From positions 91,396 to 155,395 of the forward strand of contig NZ_JAGGRI010000010.1 in NCBI RefSeq assembly GCF_018612875.1: a DNA stretch of 64,000 nt. Reading direction: 5' to 3'. The DNA comes from Lysobacter sp. ISL-50. Its GTDB lineage: Bacteria > Pseudomonadota > Gammaproteobacteria > Xanthomonadales > Xanthomonadaceae. The position numbers were made by a program, and so were the translations under genes. Numbering within the stretch: position 1 is the stretch's first letter; each line of letters begins with the position of its first letter. The notes beneath the pieces are model-generated. The model was given only the letters and a program-made list of their open reading frames with translations, was not told where the DNA came from and searched no databases. Positions 1 through 8,140 of the stretch are shown here, in pieces.

Positions 1-302
1 GCCGCCCTCCGGGTGTCCCTGGTCTCGCGAGTTAGTAGCTGCGCCCAGCAACAACAGCAACAGCAACGGCAAAAAACAAGAGCAAAGGCAGAGCCAAGCC
101 CAAGCCCAAGCCCAAGCCCAAGCCCAAGCAAAATCTTGGCAACGGCTGCAGCAAAAAAGAATTCCGGCTCTCGCCGATAACGGATGCATGGTCGCGTTCA
201 CGCAACGCAATCACTGCAGTTCGGCTCGGCAACAACACAAGCACACAAAAACCGCGATCAACTACAACCGCCTTATCGAACTTCTAGATCCCCGACAACG
301 CC
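1..302. other. Gene-free stretch with simple repeats
   Basis: No convincing gene lies here. The stretch holds CAG/CAA trinucleotide runs near 46-69 and a tandem CCCAAG hexamer run at about 94-129. It lies downstream of hda on the minus strand and is more A-rich than its surroundings. A 70-codon minus-strand frame at 32-244 crosses the hexamer run as a Gly-Leu repeat, but nothing supports it as a gene. Confidence 0.5.
94..129. repeat. CCCAAG hexanucleotide tandem repeat
   Basis: About six consecutive copies of the six-base unit CCCAAG, the outer ones imperfect. Because the unit is a multiple of three, copy-number change would not shift any frame crossing it. No function is visible. Confidence 0.75.
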
Positions 303-1028
303 CTACTCCGCCCCGAGCGTCTGCCTCAAGAACGGCACCGTAATCCGCCGCTGCGCCGCAAGCGAAGCCCGATCGAGCTTGTCGAGCAACGCCGTCAACC
401 CGCCCAGATCGCGATCGACCCGCTTGAGCAACCAATCCAACGCCGCTTCTTCCAACGCCAGCCCGCGCCGCTGCGCACGCTGACGCAGCACTTCGCCGCG
501 GCCCGCGTCGTCCAAAGGCGACAGCACGATGCGCGTGCATTGCGACAAGCGCGAACGCAAGTCCGGCAGGCTCAACGGCAACTCGTCGGGATTTTCGCGC
601 GCAGCGTAGATCAAGGCGATGCCGGCCTGACGCGCGCGGTTGTGCGTGTCGAACAAGGCGACCTCGTCGTCGCGATCGCCGGCGATCGCCTCGATGCCAT
701 CCAGCGCCAACAAGTCGTTGCCTTCCAGCGCGAACAAGGCATCGCGCAGACGGCCGCTGGCGGCGCTCAGGGGCAGGTAGGCGGCGCGGCGGCCGGCGGC
801 TTCCGCGGCCGCGCAGGCGCCGAGCAAAAGATGGGTCTTGCCCACGCCGGCCGGGCCGGCGAGGTAGACCCAGTCGGCGCCGGTCGGGTCCAGGTAACCG
901 GCCGTCTCATGGGTCTGCGTGGCCAGCGCGCGCAACTGCGCGATGGCGCCGTCGGGTGCATCGACATACGTGTCCAAACGCTGGTCCGGCGGATAGCGCA
1001 GGGCCAGCGGCAACTGCGGAACGCTCAC
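303..1028 (-). CDS. hda: DnaA regulatory inactivator Hda
   Basis: A 241-residue AAA+ protein of the DnaA-homologue type. In the family, Hda with the DNA-loaded sliding clamp stimulates ATP hydrolysis by DnaA after initiation and so prevents re-initiation. Visible are a Walker A segment (GPAGVGKTH), a Walker B-like LLALDGIEAI stretch and an arginine-rich C-terminal lid (SRLSQCTRIVLSPL). The start is a GTG that overlaps the stop of the upstream permease (GTGA overlap), so the two are translationally coupled. This is the last gene of a DUF2066-permease-hda operon, a common order in Xanthomonadaceae. The length fits the family. Confidence 0.9.
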   Translation of the reverse strand: MSVPQLPLALRYPPDQRLDTYVDAPDGAIAQLRALATQTHETAGYLDPTGADWVYLAGPAGVGKTHLLLGACAAAEAAGRRAAYLPLSAASGRLRDALFALEGNDLLALDGIEAIAGDRDDEVALFDTHNRARQAGIALIYAARENPDELPLSLPDLRSRLSQCTRIVLSPLDDAGRGEVLRQRAQRRGLALEEAALDWLLKRVDRDLGGLTALLDKLDRASLAAQRRITVPFLRQTLGAE

Positions 1029-2218
1029 TGAGTTTCGCGCTCCGCGCCGGCGGCGCCGTTGCCGTTGTCGCCGGCCGGCGTGGCCGCGTCCGGCGCGATC
1101 GGCGTGGTCGCCGGATCGAGCAGGACGTCCGGATGATCGCCCGCGTACAGACGGCTGTGGGTGTAGCGCTCCTGCGCATAGCGCAACAGCACGTTGGCCA
1201 CCGCCGCGATCGGCAACGCCAGCAGCATGCCGAGGAAACCGAACAAGGTGCCGCCGGCCAGCACGGCGAAGATCACCGCGACCGGATGCAGGCCGATGCG
1301 ATCGCCGACCAGCTTCGGGGTGAGCCAATAGCTTTCGATGACCTGGCCGACGCCGAACACGGCCAGCACGCCGGCCACGTATTTCCAGTCGCCGTACTGC
1401 ACCAATGCCGCGATCACGCCCAGGATGATGCCGCTGGCCGGGCCCAGGTACGGCACGAAGGTCAGCAGGCCGGCGATGATGCCGATCAGGATGCCCAGGT
1501 CCAGGCCGACGCCCCACAGGCCGATGCCGTACATCACGCCCAGGGTGACCATCACCAGGAACTGGCCGCGCAGGAACGCGCCGAGCACGTCGCTGGACGC
1601 CTTGGCCAGACGGCTGGCGGTGGCCAGATGATCGCGCGGGATCAGCGAGGCGACGCGATCGACCAGCACGTCCCAGTCGCGCAGGAAGAAGAACGTCAGC
1701 ACCGGCAGCAGGGCGATGTTGGCGACCATCGCCATCACCGCGAAGCCCGAACGCGACAGATAGCCCAGCAGCGTGGTGGCGACGCCGCCGGCGCGCTCCC
1801 AGTTGCTGCGCACCAGTTCGATCAGGTGATTCAGATCGAGCCAGTCGCTGATCTCCAGGCGGGTGCGCTGCTCCAGCCACGGAATCGCGATGCCGGTGAA
1901 CCAGTCGCGGTAGCGCGGCAGCGACACGATCAGGGTGCTGATCTGGCGCTCGATCAACGGCACCAGCAGCACCAGGATCAGCAGCACCAGCAAGGCCATC
2001 GAGGTGAACACCAGGATCACCGAGGTGTTGCGCGAGCGGCCGGTGCGTTCGAGCCGATCGACCAGCGGATCGCCGAGCCAGCCCAGCATCGCGGCGACCA
2101 CGAACGGGGTCAGCACCGGCGCCAGGACCCACAGCAGCCAGCACGCGCCCACGCCGAGCGCCGTCCATTGCAGACGGCGCAGGAACAGCGCGATGTCTTC
2201 CAGAGGAGTGCGTTCCAT
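1025..2218 (-). CDS. AI-2E family transporter (PerM-like permease)
   Basis: A 397-residue inner-membrane protein of the PerM/AI-2E exporter family (PF01594). It has two or three hydrophobic helices near residues 15-75, a soluble middle region and a cluster of helices around 200-330. The ending PFLGMLLALPIAAVANVLLR-type helix is typical. The substrate is not predictable; the family includes exporters of autoinducer-2 and Na+/H+ antiporters. The C-terminal tail is acidic and Ala/Gly-rich, probably disordered. It overlaps hda by four bases and lies three bases downstream of the DUF2066 gene, so all three are likely one transcript. Confidence 0.85.
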   Translation of the reverse strand: MERTPLEDIALFLRRLQWTALGVGACWLLWVLAPVLTPFVVAAMLGWLGDPLVDRLERTGRSRNTSVILVFTSMALLVLLILVLLVPLIERQISTLIVSLPRYRDWFTGIAIPWLEQRTRLEISDWLDLNHLIELVRSNWERAGGVATTLLGYLSRSGFAVMAMVANIALLPVLTFFFLRDWDVLVDRVASLIPRDHLATASRLAKASSDVLGAFLRGQFLVMVTLGVMYGIGLWGVGLDLGILIGIIAGLLTFVPYLGPASGIILGVIAALVQYGDWKYVAGVLAVFGVGQVIESYWLTPKLVGDRIGLHPVAVIFAVLAGGTLFGFLGMLLALPIAAVANVLLRYAQERYTHSRLYAGDHPDVLLDPATTPIAPDAATPAGDNGNGAAGAERETQ

Positions 2219-2221
2219 GCG

Positions 2222-3310
2222 TCAGTGCAACTGATACACGGGGGGCTGGCCATCCAGGCCATCGAGCGCCACCAGGGTGCCGCCGGCATCGACCATGCGC
2301 TTGAGGCCGGGCAGGCCCGACAGCAGCTCCAGGTCGAACTCCAGGCTTTCCGGGGTGGTGCGCACCGGGGTGATCTTGCGGATCACCGCCAGGCCCTGCA
2401 GGTAGCCGGCCAGGCGGATGTAGTCGTCGGCGCTGCGCACGCCGGTGAACACCACCCGATAGGTGCCCGGCGGACCGGCCATGCTGCGCTTGGCGTAGCG
2501 CTTCATCAGCGCGTCGGCGGCACCGTCGGCGCCGCCGGACATGACCTTGCGCGCGTCCGGATCGGTGGCGGTCCAGCTGTTGAGCACCTTGCCGCCGTCC
2601 ACGAAGCTCCATTCGCCCTTCCAGCCACCGGTCTTGACCCGGTACAGCTTGCCGATCAGCTGCATCGGCGGGCTGTAGCGCGCCGAGGCGCGGGCCACCG
2701 CGGCGGCGTCGCCGCGCCAGATCGCGCCGACGCTGGCCTGTTCGGCCGCGCTGCCGGTCGGCAGGCCGAGCTTGTAGCCGCGTTCGATCGCGCGATTGAG
2801 CGCCGCGCGCGCGGCGTTGGCCTGCGCCAGACCGACCAGGCGCGGGCCGCTGCCGTCGTCGATCGCCATCCACAGCACCGGCTTGGGCCGCGGCTGCGGC
2901 CAGATCGGCAGGCCCAGGGTCGAGGCGAGGTTATCGACCTTCTCCTGGTCGAAATTGACGATCAAGGTGGTCTGGAAGGTCGGCGCGCCGGTGGATTGCG
3001 ACACGCCCTCGTCCTGGCGGTAGTCGTAGCCCAGGGCGTAGTCCTTGGCCCGGCGCAGCTCCTGGCCAACGCCCGGGCGGCTGGCCGCGGTGCGGTCGCC
3101 GGACATCTTGCTGAGCACCTGGGCCAGCGCACGCGCCATCGCGCCGTTGCGCTCGTTCTCGCTCTGGCCGCCGACCGGCACCTCGGCCGAGTACGCGCCT
3201 TCGGCCTGGGCGCGGTCGCCTTCCACGCGCTGCGCGCTCGCGGCGAAGCTCGCCAGCAGCGCCATCGTCGCCATCCAGCCCCGAATTGCCTTACCCATCG
3301 ACAAGCCCAT
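2222..3310 (-). CDS. DUF2066 domain-containing exported protein
   Basis: A 362-residue protein with an N-terminal signal peptide (hydrophobic run MATMALLASFAASAQ), predicted periplasmic. The rest matches the DUF2066 family: an early VPVGGQSENERNGAMARAL segment and a tail that includes YIRLAGYLQGLA. Its function is unknown; the family is regularly found upstream of PerM and hda, opposite purM. I chose the ATG at 3310 because a GGGA-type ribosome site lies just upstream; a second in-frame ATG at 3298 is also possible, and an earlier one at 3352 is less likely. Confidence 0.75.
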   Translation of the reverse strand: MGLSMGKAIRGWMATMALLASFAASAQRVEGDRAQAEGAYSAEVPVGGQSENERNGAMARALAQVLSKMSGDRTAASRPGVGQELRRAKDYALGYDYRQDEGVSQSTGAPTFQTTLIVNFDQEKVDNLASTLGLPIWPQPRPKPVLWMAIDDGSGPRLVGLAQANAARAALNRAIERGYKLGLPTGSAAEQASVGAIWRGDAAAVARASARYSPPMQLIGKLYRVKTGGWKGEWSFVDGGKVLNSWTATDPDARKVMSGGADGAADALMKRYAKRSMAGPPGTYRVVFTGVRSADDYIRLAGYLQGLAVIRKITPVRTTPESLEFDLELLSGLPGLKRMVDAGGTLVALDGLDGQPPVYQLH

Positions 3311-3620
3311 CGCTATCCCTATCCGTATGAGGAGCGGGCATCCGGCCCGCATGGCGAGCCGCTGACCCGGCTCGAAGGCCGTTCGCGGCCGTCAGGCCGG
3401 TACGGACGTTCAAGGTCGGAAATGTTGCCGTAGTGGAGCCGGATCGTCCATTCGGGAGCTGAACGGCCCTGGGGGGCGAGGAACGAGTTCGCAGGAGTGA
3501 GGAACGAGTAAAAGCGCCGCAGCGCCTGCCTTTACTCGTTCCTCACTCCTGCGAACTCACTTCTCCCGCCCCCCTGCCTGCTAAAATCCAGCGTTTCCTT
3601 CCGCGACCGCCGGGGCCGCC
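3311..3620. promoter_or_regulatory. Divergent intergenic region with a long hairpin
   Basis: This region separates the leftward DUF2066-perM-hda operon from rightward purM, so promoters for both must lie here; I cannot assign -35/-10 boxes with confidence. Its main feature is a perfect 28-base inverted repeat (3485-3512 with 3531-3558), listed separately. Confidence 0.5.
3485..3558. repeat. Perfect 28-bp inverted repeat, 18-nt spacer
   Basis: The arms 3485-3512 (starting GAGTTCGCAGGAGTGAGG) and 3531-3558 are exact reverse complements, with 18 bases between them. In RNA this would fold into a very stable hairpin. It sits 62 bases upstream of the purM start and has no T-run, so it does not look like a simple terminator. 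The GAGGAACGAG motif occurs twice around the left arm. It could be a dispersed palindromic element or a regulatory hairpin. Confidence 0.8.
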
Positions 3621-4685
3621 GTGACCGCATCTCCTTCCGACACCTCCCCCAAGCCGCTGACTTACCGCGACGCGGGCGTCGATATCGACGCCGGCAACGA
3701 GGTCGTCGAACGCATCAAGCCGCTGGTCAAGCGCAGCTTCCGTCCCGAAGTCATGGGCGGGCTGGGCGGCTTCGGCGCGCTGTTCGATCTGTCGGGCAAA
3801 TACCGCGAGCCGGTGCTGGTCTCCGGCACCGACGGCGTCGGCACCAAGCTCAAGCTCGCGCAGGAACTCAATCGCCACGAGACCATCGGCATCGATCTGG
3901 TCGGCATGTGCGTCAACGACGTGCTGGTGCAGGGCGCCGAGCCGCTGTTCTTCCTGGACTACTTCGCCACCGGCAAGCTCGACGTGGAAACCACCGTATC
4001 GGTGGTCGGCGGCATCGCCCGCGGCTGCGAACTCGCCGGCTGCGCGCTGATCGGCGGCGAAACCGCGGAAATGCCCGACATGTACCCGCCGGGCGAATAC
4101 GATCTGGCCGGCTTCACCGTCGGCGCGGTGGAGAAGTCGCAGATCCTCGACGGCTCGCGCGTGGCCAAGGGCGACGTGCTGATCGGCATCGCCTCCAGCG
4201 GCCCGCATTCCAACGGTTACTCGCTGATCCGCCGCATCTTCGACCGCGCCGGCCGTCCGGGCGACGTCGCCGTCGGCGGCGTGCGCCTGATCGACGCGCT
4301 GATGGAGCCGACCGCGCTGTACGTCAAGCCGATCCTGGAACTGCTGCGCGCCGACGGCGGCCAGCACGCCATCCACGCCATGGCCCACATCACCGGCGGC
4401 GGCCTGACCGAAAACATCATCCGCGTGATCCCCGACGGCCTCGGCCTGGACATCCGCACCGCCACCTGGAACCTGCCGCCGGTGTTCGACTGGCTGCAGC
4501 GCGAAGGCGCGGTGCAGCGCGAGGAAATGTGGCGCACCTTCAACTGCGGCATCGGCTTCGTGCTGGTGGTGCCCGACGATGCGGTCGCCGCGACCGAAGC
4601 CGACCTCAAGCGCCTGGGCCTGAACCACTGGCGCATCGGCGAAGTGGTCGGCCATAGCGAAGGCGAGCGCGTCCACATCGGATGA
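3621..4685 (+). CDS. purM: Phosphoribosylformylglycinamidine cyclo-ligase PurM (AIR synthetase)
   Basis: A 354-residue enzyme of de novo purine synthesis. It converts formylglycinamidine ribonucleotide plus ATP to 5-aminoimidazole ribonucleotide in the cytoplasm. The N-terminal segment [19 protein letters not shown], the [12 protein letters not shown] motif, [20 protein letters not shown] and GGGLTENI are all characteristic. The start is GTG, without a strong ribosome site. In many gammaproteobacteria purN follows directly; here purN is about 18 kb away (22652), so the usual pair is split. Confidence 0.96.
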   Translation: MTASPSDTSPKPLTYRDAGVDIDAGNEVVERIKPLVKRSFRPEVMGGLGGFGALFDLSGKYREPVLVSGTDGVGTKLKLAQELNRHETIGIDLVGMCVNDVLVQGAEPLFFLDYFATGKLDVETTVSVVGGIARGCELAGCALIGGETAEMPDMYPPGEYDLAGFTVGAVEKSQILDGSRVAKGDVLIGIASSGPHSNGYSLIRRIFDRAGRPGDVAVGGVRLIDALMEPTALYVKPILELLRADGGQHAIHAMAHITGGGLTENIIRVIPDGLGLDIRTATWNLPPVFDWLQREGAVQREEMWRTFNCGIGFVLVVPDDAVAATEADLKRLGLNHWRIGEVVGHSEGERVHIG

Positions 4686-4705
4686 GTCTCGCATCGCAGG
4701 GACGC

Positions 4706-5335
4706 ATGAGCGCGATCAAGAAGATCGCATTGGGTCTGGTGCTGGCGGTCTTCGCCGTTACCTGGATCTCGCCGAAAAGCCCGTTCGAACAAGGCATGCA
4801 CAGCGTGCTGACCGTCGTCGGGCTGTTCTGGCTGTGGCGCCACGATCGCCGCTGGGGCATGCGCGACGGCCACTTCGTCGCGATCTGCGTGTTCATGACC
4901 GCGCATTGCATCGCCGCGCGCTGGTTGTACTCGTACGTGCCTTACGACCAGTGGATTCAGTGGCTCACCGGTGGCTGGTCGCTGAACCAGGCCTTCGGCT
5001 TCGAGCGCAATCACTTCGACCGTCTGATCCACTTCCTGTACGGCGTGTGCTTCGCCCCGGCCGTGCGCGAATACTTCCGCCAACGCTGGCCGGCGCTGTC
5101 GCCGCGGCAGGCGTTCGTGCTGGCGGTCGCGGCGGTCATGTGCACCAGCCTGATCTACGAATGGATTGAATGGGCGATCGCGCTGACCATGTCGCCCGCG
5201 GACGCGGAGTCCTACAACGGCCAGCAAGGCGATGTCTGGGACGCGCACACCGATATGTTTCTTGCGACACTGGGCGCGCTGGCGGCCTGGCCGCGAGCGC
5301 GCAAGCCCGCGCCCCGGGCCGGCAGCGCCTCTTGA
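4706..5335 (+). CDS. DUF2238 (YjdF-like) inner-membrane protein
   Basis: A 209-residue membrane protein with about five hydrophobic helices. The segments NHFDRLIHFLYG and YNGQQGDVWDAHTDMF match the conserved histidine/aspartate signatures of the DUF2238/YjdF family, whose role is unknown. I chose the ATG at 4706 because AGGGA lies six bases upstream. An alternative ATG at 4682 would overlap the purM stop by four bases and add eight residues. The Pro/Arg-rich tail is probably cytoplasmic. It may be cotranscribed with purM. Confidence 0.75.
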   Translation: MSAIKKIALGLVLAVFAVTWISPKSPFEQGMHSVLTVVGLFWLWRHDRRWGMRDGHFVAICVFMTAHCIAARWLYSYVPYDQWIQWLTGGWSLNQAFGFERNHFDRLIHFLYGVCFAPAVREYFRQRWPALSPRQAFVLAVAAVMCTSLIYEWIEWAIALTMSPADAESYNGQQGDVWDAHTDMFLATLGALAAWPRARKPAPRAGSAS

Positions 5336-5393
5336 TCGCCGGCCGCGGCCGGCATCGCGCCGATCGACATCGTTCCGAAGGAGAGCACGCGTC

Positions 5394-5852
5394 ATGAACA
5401 CGCCCGATCCTTCCACCTCCGACTCCGGCCGCCTGGACGTGCGACCCGCGCCCGTCGCCGCTGCGCCCGCGAATCAGCTCGACACGCTCGGCGTCCTGTA
5501 CTACGTGCTTGCCGCGTTGACCGGCTTGTTCTCGCTGATTCCGATCATCCACGTGGTGATGGGCCTGGCGATGATCGGCGGACGCTTCGAACAGGGCCCC
5601 AATCCGCCGCCGCCGATGGTCGGCTGGATATTCGTGATCATGGGCGCGATGTTCATCCTCGGCGGACTGGCCTGCGCGGCCCTGTTCGCCATGACCGGAC
5701 AGCGGCTGCGCCAGCGCCGCGGCTACACCTTCTGCCTGGTGGTCAGCGCGATCAGCTGTACCTTGATGCCGTTCGGCACAATCCTCGGCGTGTTCGCCCT
5801 GATCGAGCTGACCAAGCCGCACATCAAAGCCTTGTTCGCTCCCGCGCGTTGA
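5394..5852 (+). CDS. Small four-helix membrane protein, paralogue 1 of 3
   Basis: A 152-residue predicted inner-membrane protein. A disordered, Pro/Ala-rich start of about 35 residues is followed by three or four hydrophobic helices. Near the C-terminus it carries the pattern RRGYTFCLVVSAISC, then a PFGTILGVFALI helix and a KALF ending. The two genes that follow share this ending, so the three are tandem paralogues. A good ribosome site (AAGGAG) precedes the ATG. No named function can be given; no catalytic residues are evident. Confidence 0.7.
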   Translation: MNTPDPSTSDSGRLDVRPAPVAAAPANQLDTLGVLYYVLAALTGLFSLIPIIHVVMGLAMIGGRFEQGPNPPPPMVGWIFVIMGAMFILGGLACAALFAMTGQRLRQRRGYTFCLVVSAISCTLMPFGTILGVFALIELTKPHIKALFAPAR

Positions 5853-5887
5853 ACACTACGCAGCCTGCGCGATCGGGGACCGCCGAC

Positions 5888-6298
5888 ATGGCCACGAAGC
5901 ATTCGCCCGCCCGCCGCGACCCGGCCGCTTCGCTGCGCCGGCTGAGCCTTTGGTTTTATGTGCTGGCCGGACTGGACGTCGCCGCGGCGGTGATGTTCGG
6001 CCAGTTCGCGCGCTCGATACGCGACAGCTACGCAACGGCGGCATTGGCGGCCGAACCGGGGCAGCTGGGCAACCTTGCGATCGCGCTGTGCACGACGATG
6101 CTCGCGGTCAACGCGGTGTTCGCGCTGCTGCATCTGGCGACCGCGCTGAGCCTGCGCCGGCGGCGCTCGCGCGCGCTGTGCATCGGGGTGTCGGTGCTGA
6201 GTTGCCTGCTGTTTCCGTTCGGCACCGTCACCGGCGCGTATGCCCTGGCCCTCTTGCGCGCAACGCCGATCAAGGCCTTGTTCGCTTCCGCGCGCTGA
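5888..6298 (+). CDS. Small four-helix membrane protein, paralogue 2 of 3
   Basis: A 136-residue paralogue of its two neighbours. It has a short charged N-terminus, a helix FYVLAGLDVAAAVMFG, a second near residue 75, then LRRRRSRALCIGVSVLSC, PFGTVTGAYALALL and the ending IKALFASAR. The ATG at 5888 has a GGGGAC element upstream. A TTG at 5849 overlapping the previous stop would give a longer form. Membrane location is inferred from hydrophobicity; function is unknown. Confidence 0.65.
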   Translation: MATKHSPARRDPAASLRRLSLWFYVLAGLDVAAAVMFGQFARSIRDSYATAALAAEPGQLGNLAIALCTTMLAVNAVFALLHLATALSLRRRRSRALCIGVSVLSCLLFPFGTVTGAYALALLRATPIKALFASAR

Positions 6299-6324
6299 GC
6301 GCGCCCTCGACAGGAGACACCGGA

Positions 6325-6753
6325 ATGTCCCAGACCGACCCGCGTCCGACGGCCAACGCCGAAGACGCTTCGCATCTGCAGATACTCAGCATCGCCTACT
6401 ACGTGTTCGTCGTGCTCGACCTGTTGTCGATCGGCTTCATCGCGCTGTACGCAGTGATGATGTCGACCTTGTTCAGCATGGAGCAGACCTCGCACGCGAG
6501 TTCGGCGCCGCCGCAGGCGTTCGTCCACATGATCGTCGGCTTCTGCGTGTTCGCCGCGCTGTTGTCCTTGCTGTTCGCGGCGCTGCATTTCGTCACCGCG
6601 CGGCGCCTGCGCGACCGTCGCGGCCTGGGCTTCTGCCAGGTCGTCGCCGGCCTGACCTGCCTGTCGATTCCGCTGGGCACGACGCTGGGCGTATTCACTT
6701 TCATCGTGTTGGGACGGCCTTCGGTGAAGGCATTGTTCCAAGCGCGATCCTGA
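6325..6753 (+). CDS. Small four-helix membrane protein, paralogue 3 of 3
   Basis: A 142-residue paralogue of the two preceding genes. It has four hydrophobic segments and the family ending LRDRRGLGFCQVVAGLTC, then PLGTTLGVFTFIVL and VKALFQARS. AGGAG precedes the ATG by seven bases. Because only the last 45 or so residues are strongly alike among the three proteins, that C-terminal hairpin is probably the functional core. No homologue with a known role is recognised. Confidence 0.7.
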   Translation: MSQTDPRPTANAEDASHLQILSIAYYVFVVLDLLSIGFIALYAVMMSTLFSMEQTSHASSAPPQAFVHMIVGFCVFAALLSLLFAALHFVTARRLRDRRGLGFCQVVAGLTCLSIPLGTTLGVFTFIVLGRPSVKALFQARS

Positions 6754-6823
6754 GCGCATCGGCTCGCCGCGAATACGGCGGCCGTCGCCGGCTCATCAGC
6801 ACTATTTCAGTAAGGAGCGAGAC

Positions 6824-7231
6824 ATGGGCGCGTGGGGTTTTGGCAGTTTCGAGAACGACGACGCCGCCGATTGGCTGGACGAATTGGGCGACCATCAGAG
6901 TCTGGCGCTGGTGCGCGAAACCATCGCCGCGGTGCTGGACGCGGAGGAGCAATTGGAAGCGCCCGAAGCCTGCGCGGGAATCGCCGCGGGCGAGCTGATC
7001 GCCGCCGCCATCGGCCGGCCCTCGGGCGCCGCGCGCAAGCAGGAAGAACTGATGATCTGGATTTCGAAGATGCGGCCGTCGCCGGACGCGGCCTTGATCG
7101 CCGACGCGGTCAGCGCGATCGATCGCATCCTCGGCCCGGACTCGGAACTGCGCGAGCTGTGGGCGGAAACCGACGACTTCGCCGCGTGGCAGGCGGATGT
7201 GACGCAGCTGCGCTCGCGCCTGGCGTTCTGA
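6824..7231 (+). CDS. DUF4259 domain-containing protein
   Basis: A 135-residue cytoplasmic protein opening with MGAWGFGSFENDDAADWL, the signature of the DUF4259 family. The rest is helical and acidic. Members are often found singly in varied bacteria, some near immunity or stress genes, and no activity is established. TAAGGAG sits eight bases upstream of the ATG. It is the last gene before the phosphonate-related operon; a 200-base gap with regulatory motifs follows. Confidence 0.8.
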   Translation: MGAWGFGSFENDDAADWLDELGDHQSLALVRETIAAVLDAEEQLEAPEACAGIAAGELIAAAIGRPSGAARKQEELMIWISKMRPSPDAALIADAVSAIDRILGPDSELRELWAETDDFAAWQADVTQLRSRLAF

Positions 7232-7354
7232 GCGGCGCTGAAACCTATCTACATGGCCCCGGACGGTAGCCGCGCGAGCCGTCCGCGCCAAGACAGGTCG
7301 AACCCGGCCGGGACCTGCCGGGGCGGCCGTGGAACCCTGAACACGAACCGGACC

Positions 7355-7366
7355 GACTAGACAGGT
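7355..7366 (+). promoter_or_regulatory. Putative PhnF-type operator, site 1
   Basis: The 12-mer GACTAGACAGGT lies 85 bases upstream of the PhnX-like hydrolase start. The identical 12-mer recurs at 18583-18594 and 20066-20077, each ahead of a phosphonate-related gene. Here it is flanked by GGACC and GGTCC, forming an outer inverted repeat. Its reverse complement contains GTCTAGTC, one base off the GT-N-TA-N-AC pattern known for HutC-subfamily GntR regulators. A weaker relative (AAGACAGGTC, with GGGACCTG downstream) occurs near 7289-7318. Confidence 0.7.
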
Positions 7367-7450
7367 CCACCCGGTTGTCCCCGCGTTGTCATCACCGGGT
7401 TGCGCTCGCCGCCCAAGCTGGACGCCTGTTCCTCAGCGCTTCCGGCCGTC

Positions 7451-8140
7451 ATGACCTACCGTCTCGCCCTGTTCGATATCGCCGGCACCACCGTGTCGGA
7501 CCCGGGCTTCGTCGCCCAGGCTTTCGTCGGCGCGATGGCCGCCGCCGGGCACCCGATCGACCACGAGGCCTGCCGGCCGCTGATGGGCTATCCCAAGCCG
7601 CTGGCGATCGCGCGCCTGCTCGGCGATCGGGCCACCGACGCGGCGGTCAAGGCGATCCACGAGGATTTCGTCCAGCGCATGCTGGTGTGCTATCGCGATT
7701 GGCCGGGGATCGAACCGCTGCCGGGCGCGGAATCGATCTTCGCCCTGCTGCGCGCCAACGGCATCAAGGTCGCGCTCAACACCGGCTTCTCGCGCGATAT
7801 CGCCGACGCCATCATCGAGCGCCTGCGTTGGGCCGATCGCATCGACGGGCTGATCGCCAGCGACCAAGTCGCGCAAGGCCGGCCCGCGCCGGACATGGCG
7901 CAGGCCGTGATGCAGCGCTTGTCCATCGACGATCCGGCGCAACTGGTCAAGATCGGCGACACCGAGGTCGATATCGGCGAAGGCCGCAACGCCAAGGCCG
8001 GCCTTGTGGTGTCGATCACCACCGGCGCCTTCACCCGCGCCGAACTGGAGCCGTACCGGCCCGACCGCATCATCGATTCGCTGTTCGAACTGCCGGCGCT
8101 GCTCGGCCTCGCCGACGGCGCGCGCAACGCCGCGGCATGA
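7451..8140 (+). CDS. Phosphonatase-like HAD hydrolase (PhnX-like)
   Basis: A 229-residue HAD-superfamily hydrolase of the PhnX-like type (the clade described as TIGR03351). PhnX cleaves the C-P bond of phosphonoacetaldehyde. The nucleophile motif is FDIAGTT with Asp9, which has the AGT of phosphonatases instead of the usual DxDxT. Lys49 in MGYPKP aligns with the Schiff-base lysine of the PhnX cap. GRPAPD carries the phosphonatase-type Arg in place of Lys, and GDTEVDIGEGRNA supplies the metal-binding acids. It is the first gene of a tightly overlapping operon with a transporter and an FAD oxidoreductase, which supports C-P cleavage of an aminophosphonate-derived aldehyde. The exact substrate is unproven. 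Confidence 0.85.
   Translation: MTYRLALFDIAGTTVSDPGFVAQAFVGAMAAAGHPIDHEACRPLMGYPKPLAIARLLGDRATDAAVKAIHEDFVQRMLVCYRDWPGIEPLPGAESIFALLRANGIKVALNTGFSRDIADAIIERLRWADRIDGLIASDQVAQGRPAPDMAQAVMQRLSIDDPAQLVKIGDTEVDIGEGRNAKAGLVVSITTGAFTRAELEPYRPDRIIDSLFELPALLGLADGARNAAA

Noticed and set aside
32..244. 70-codon minus-strand frame with a Gly-Leu repeat and hydrophobic tail
   Set aside because: Arises from the CCCAAG hexamer run; no ribosome site or homologue recognised.
303..2873. 856-codon minus-strand open frame and an 825-codon plus-strand frame at 956-3433
   Set aside because: High-GC antisense or shifted shadows of hda, the permease and the DUF2066 gene; the translations are Arg/Gly-rich without domains.
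3485..3558. Terminal inverted repeats of an insertion sequence
   Set aside because: No transposase frame lies between or beside the arms; the spacer is only 18 bases.
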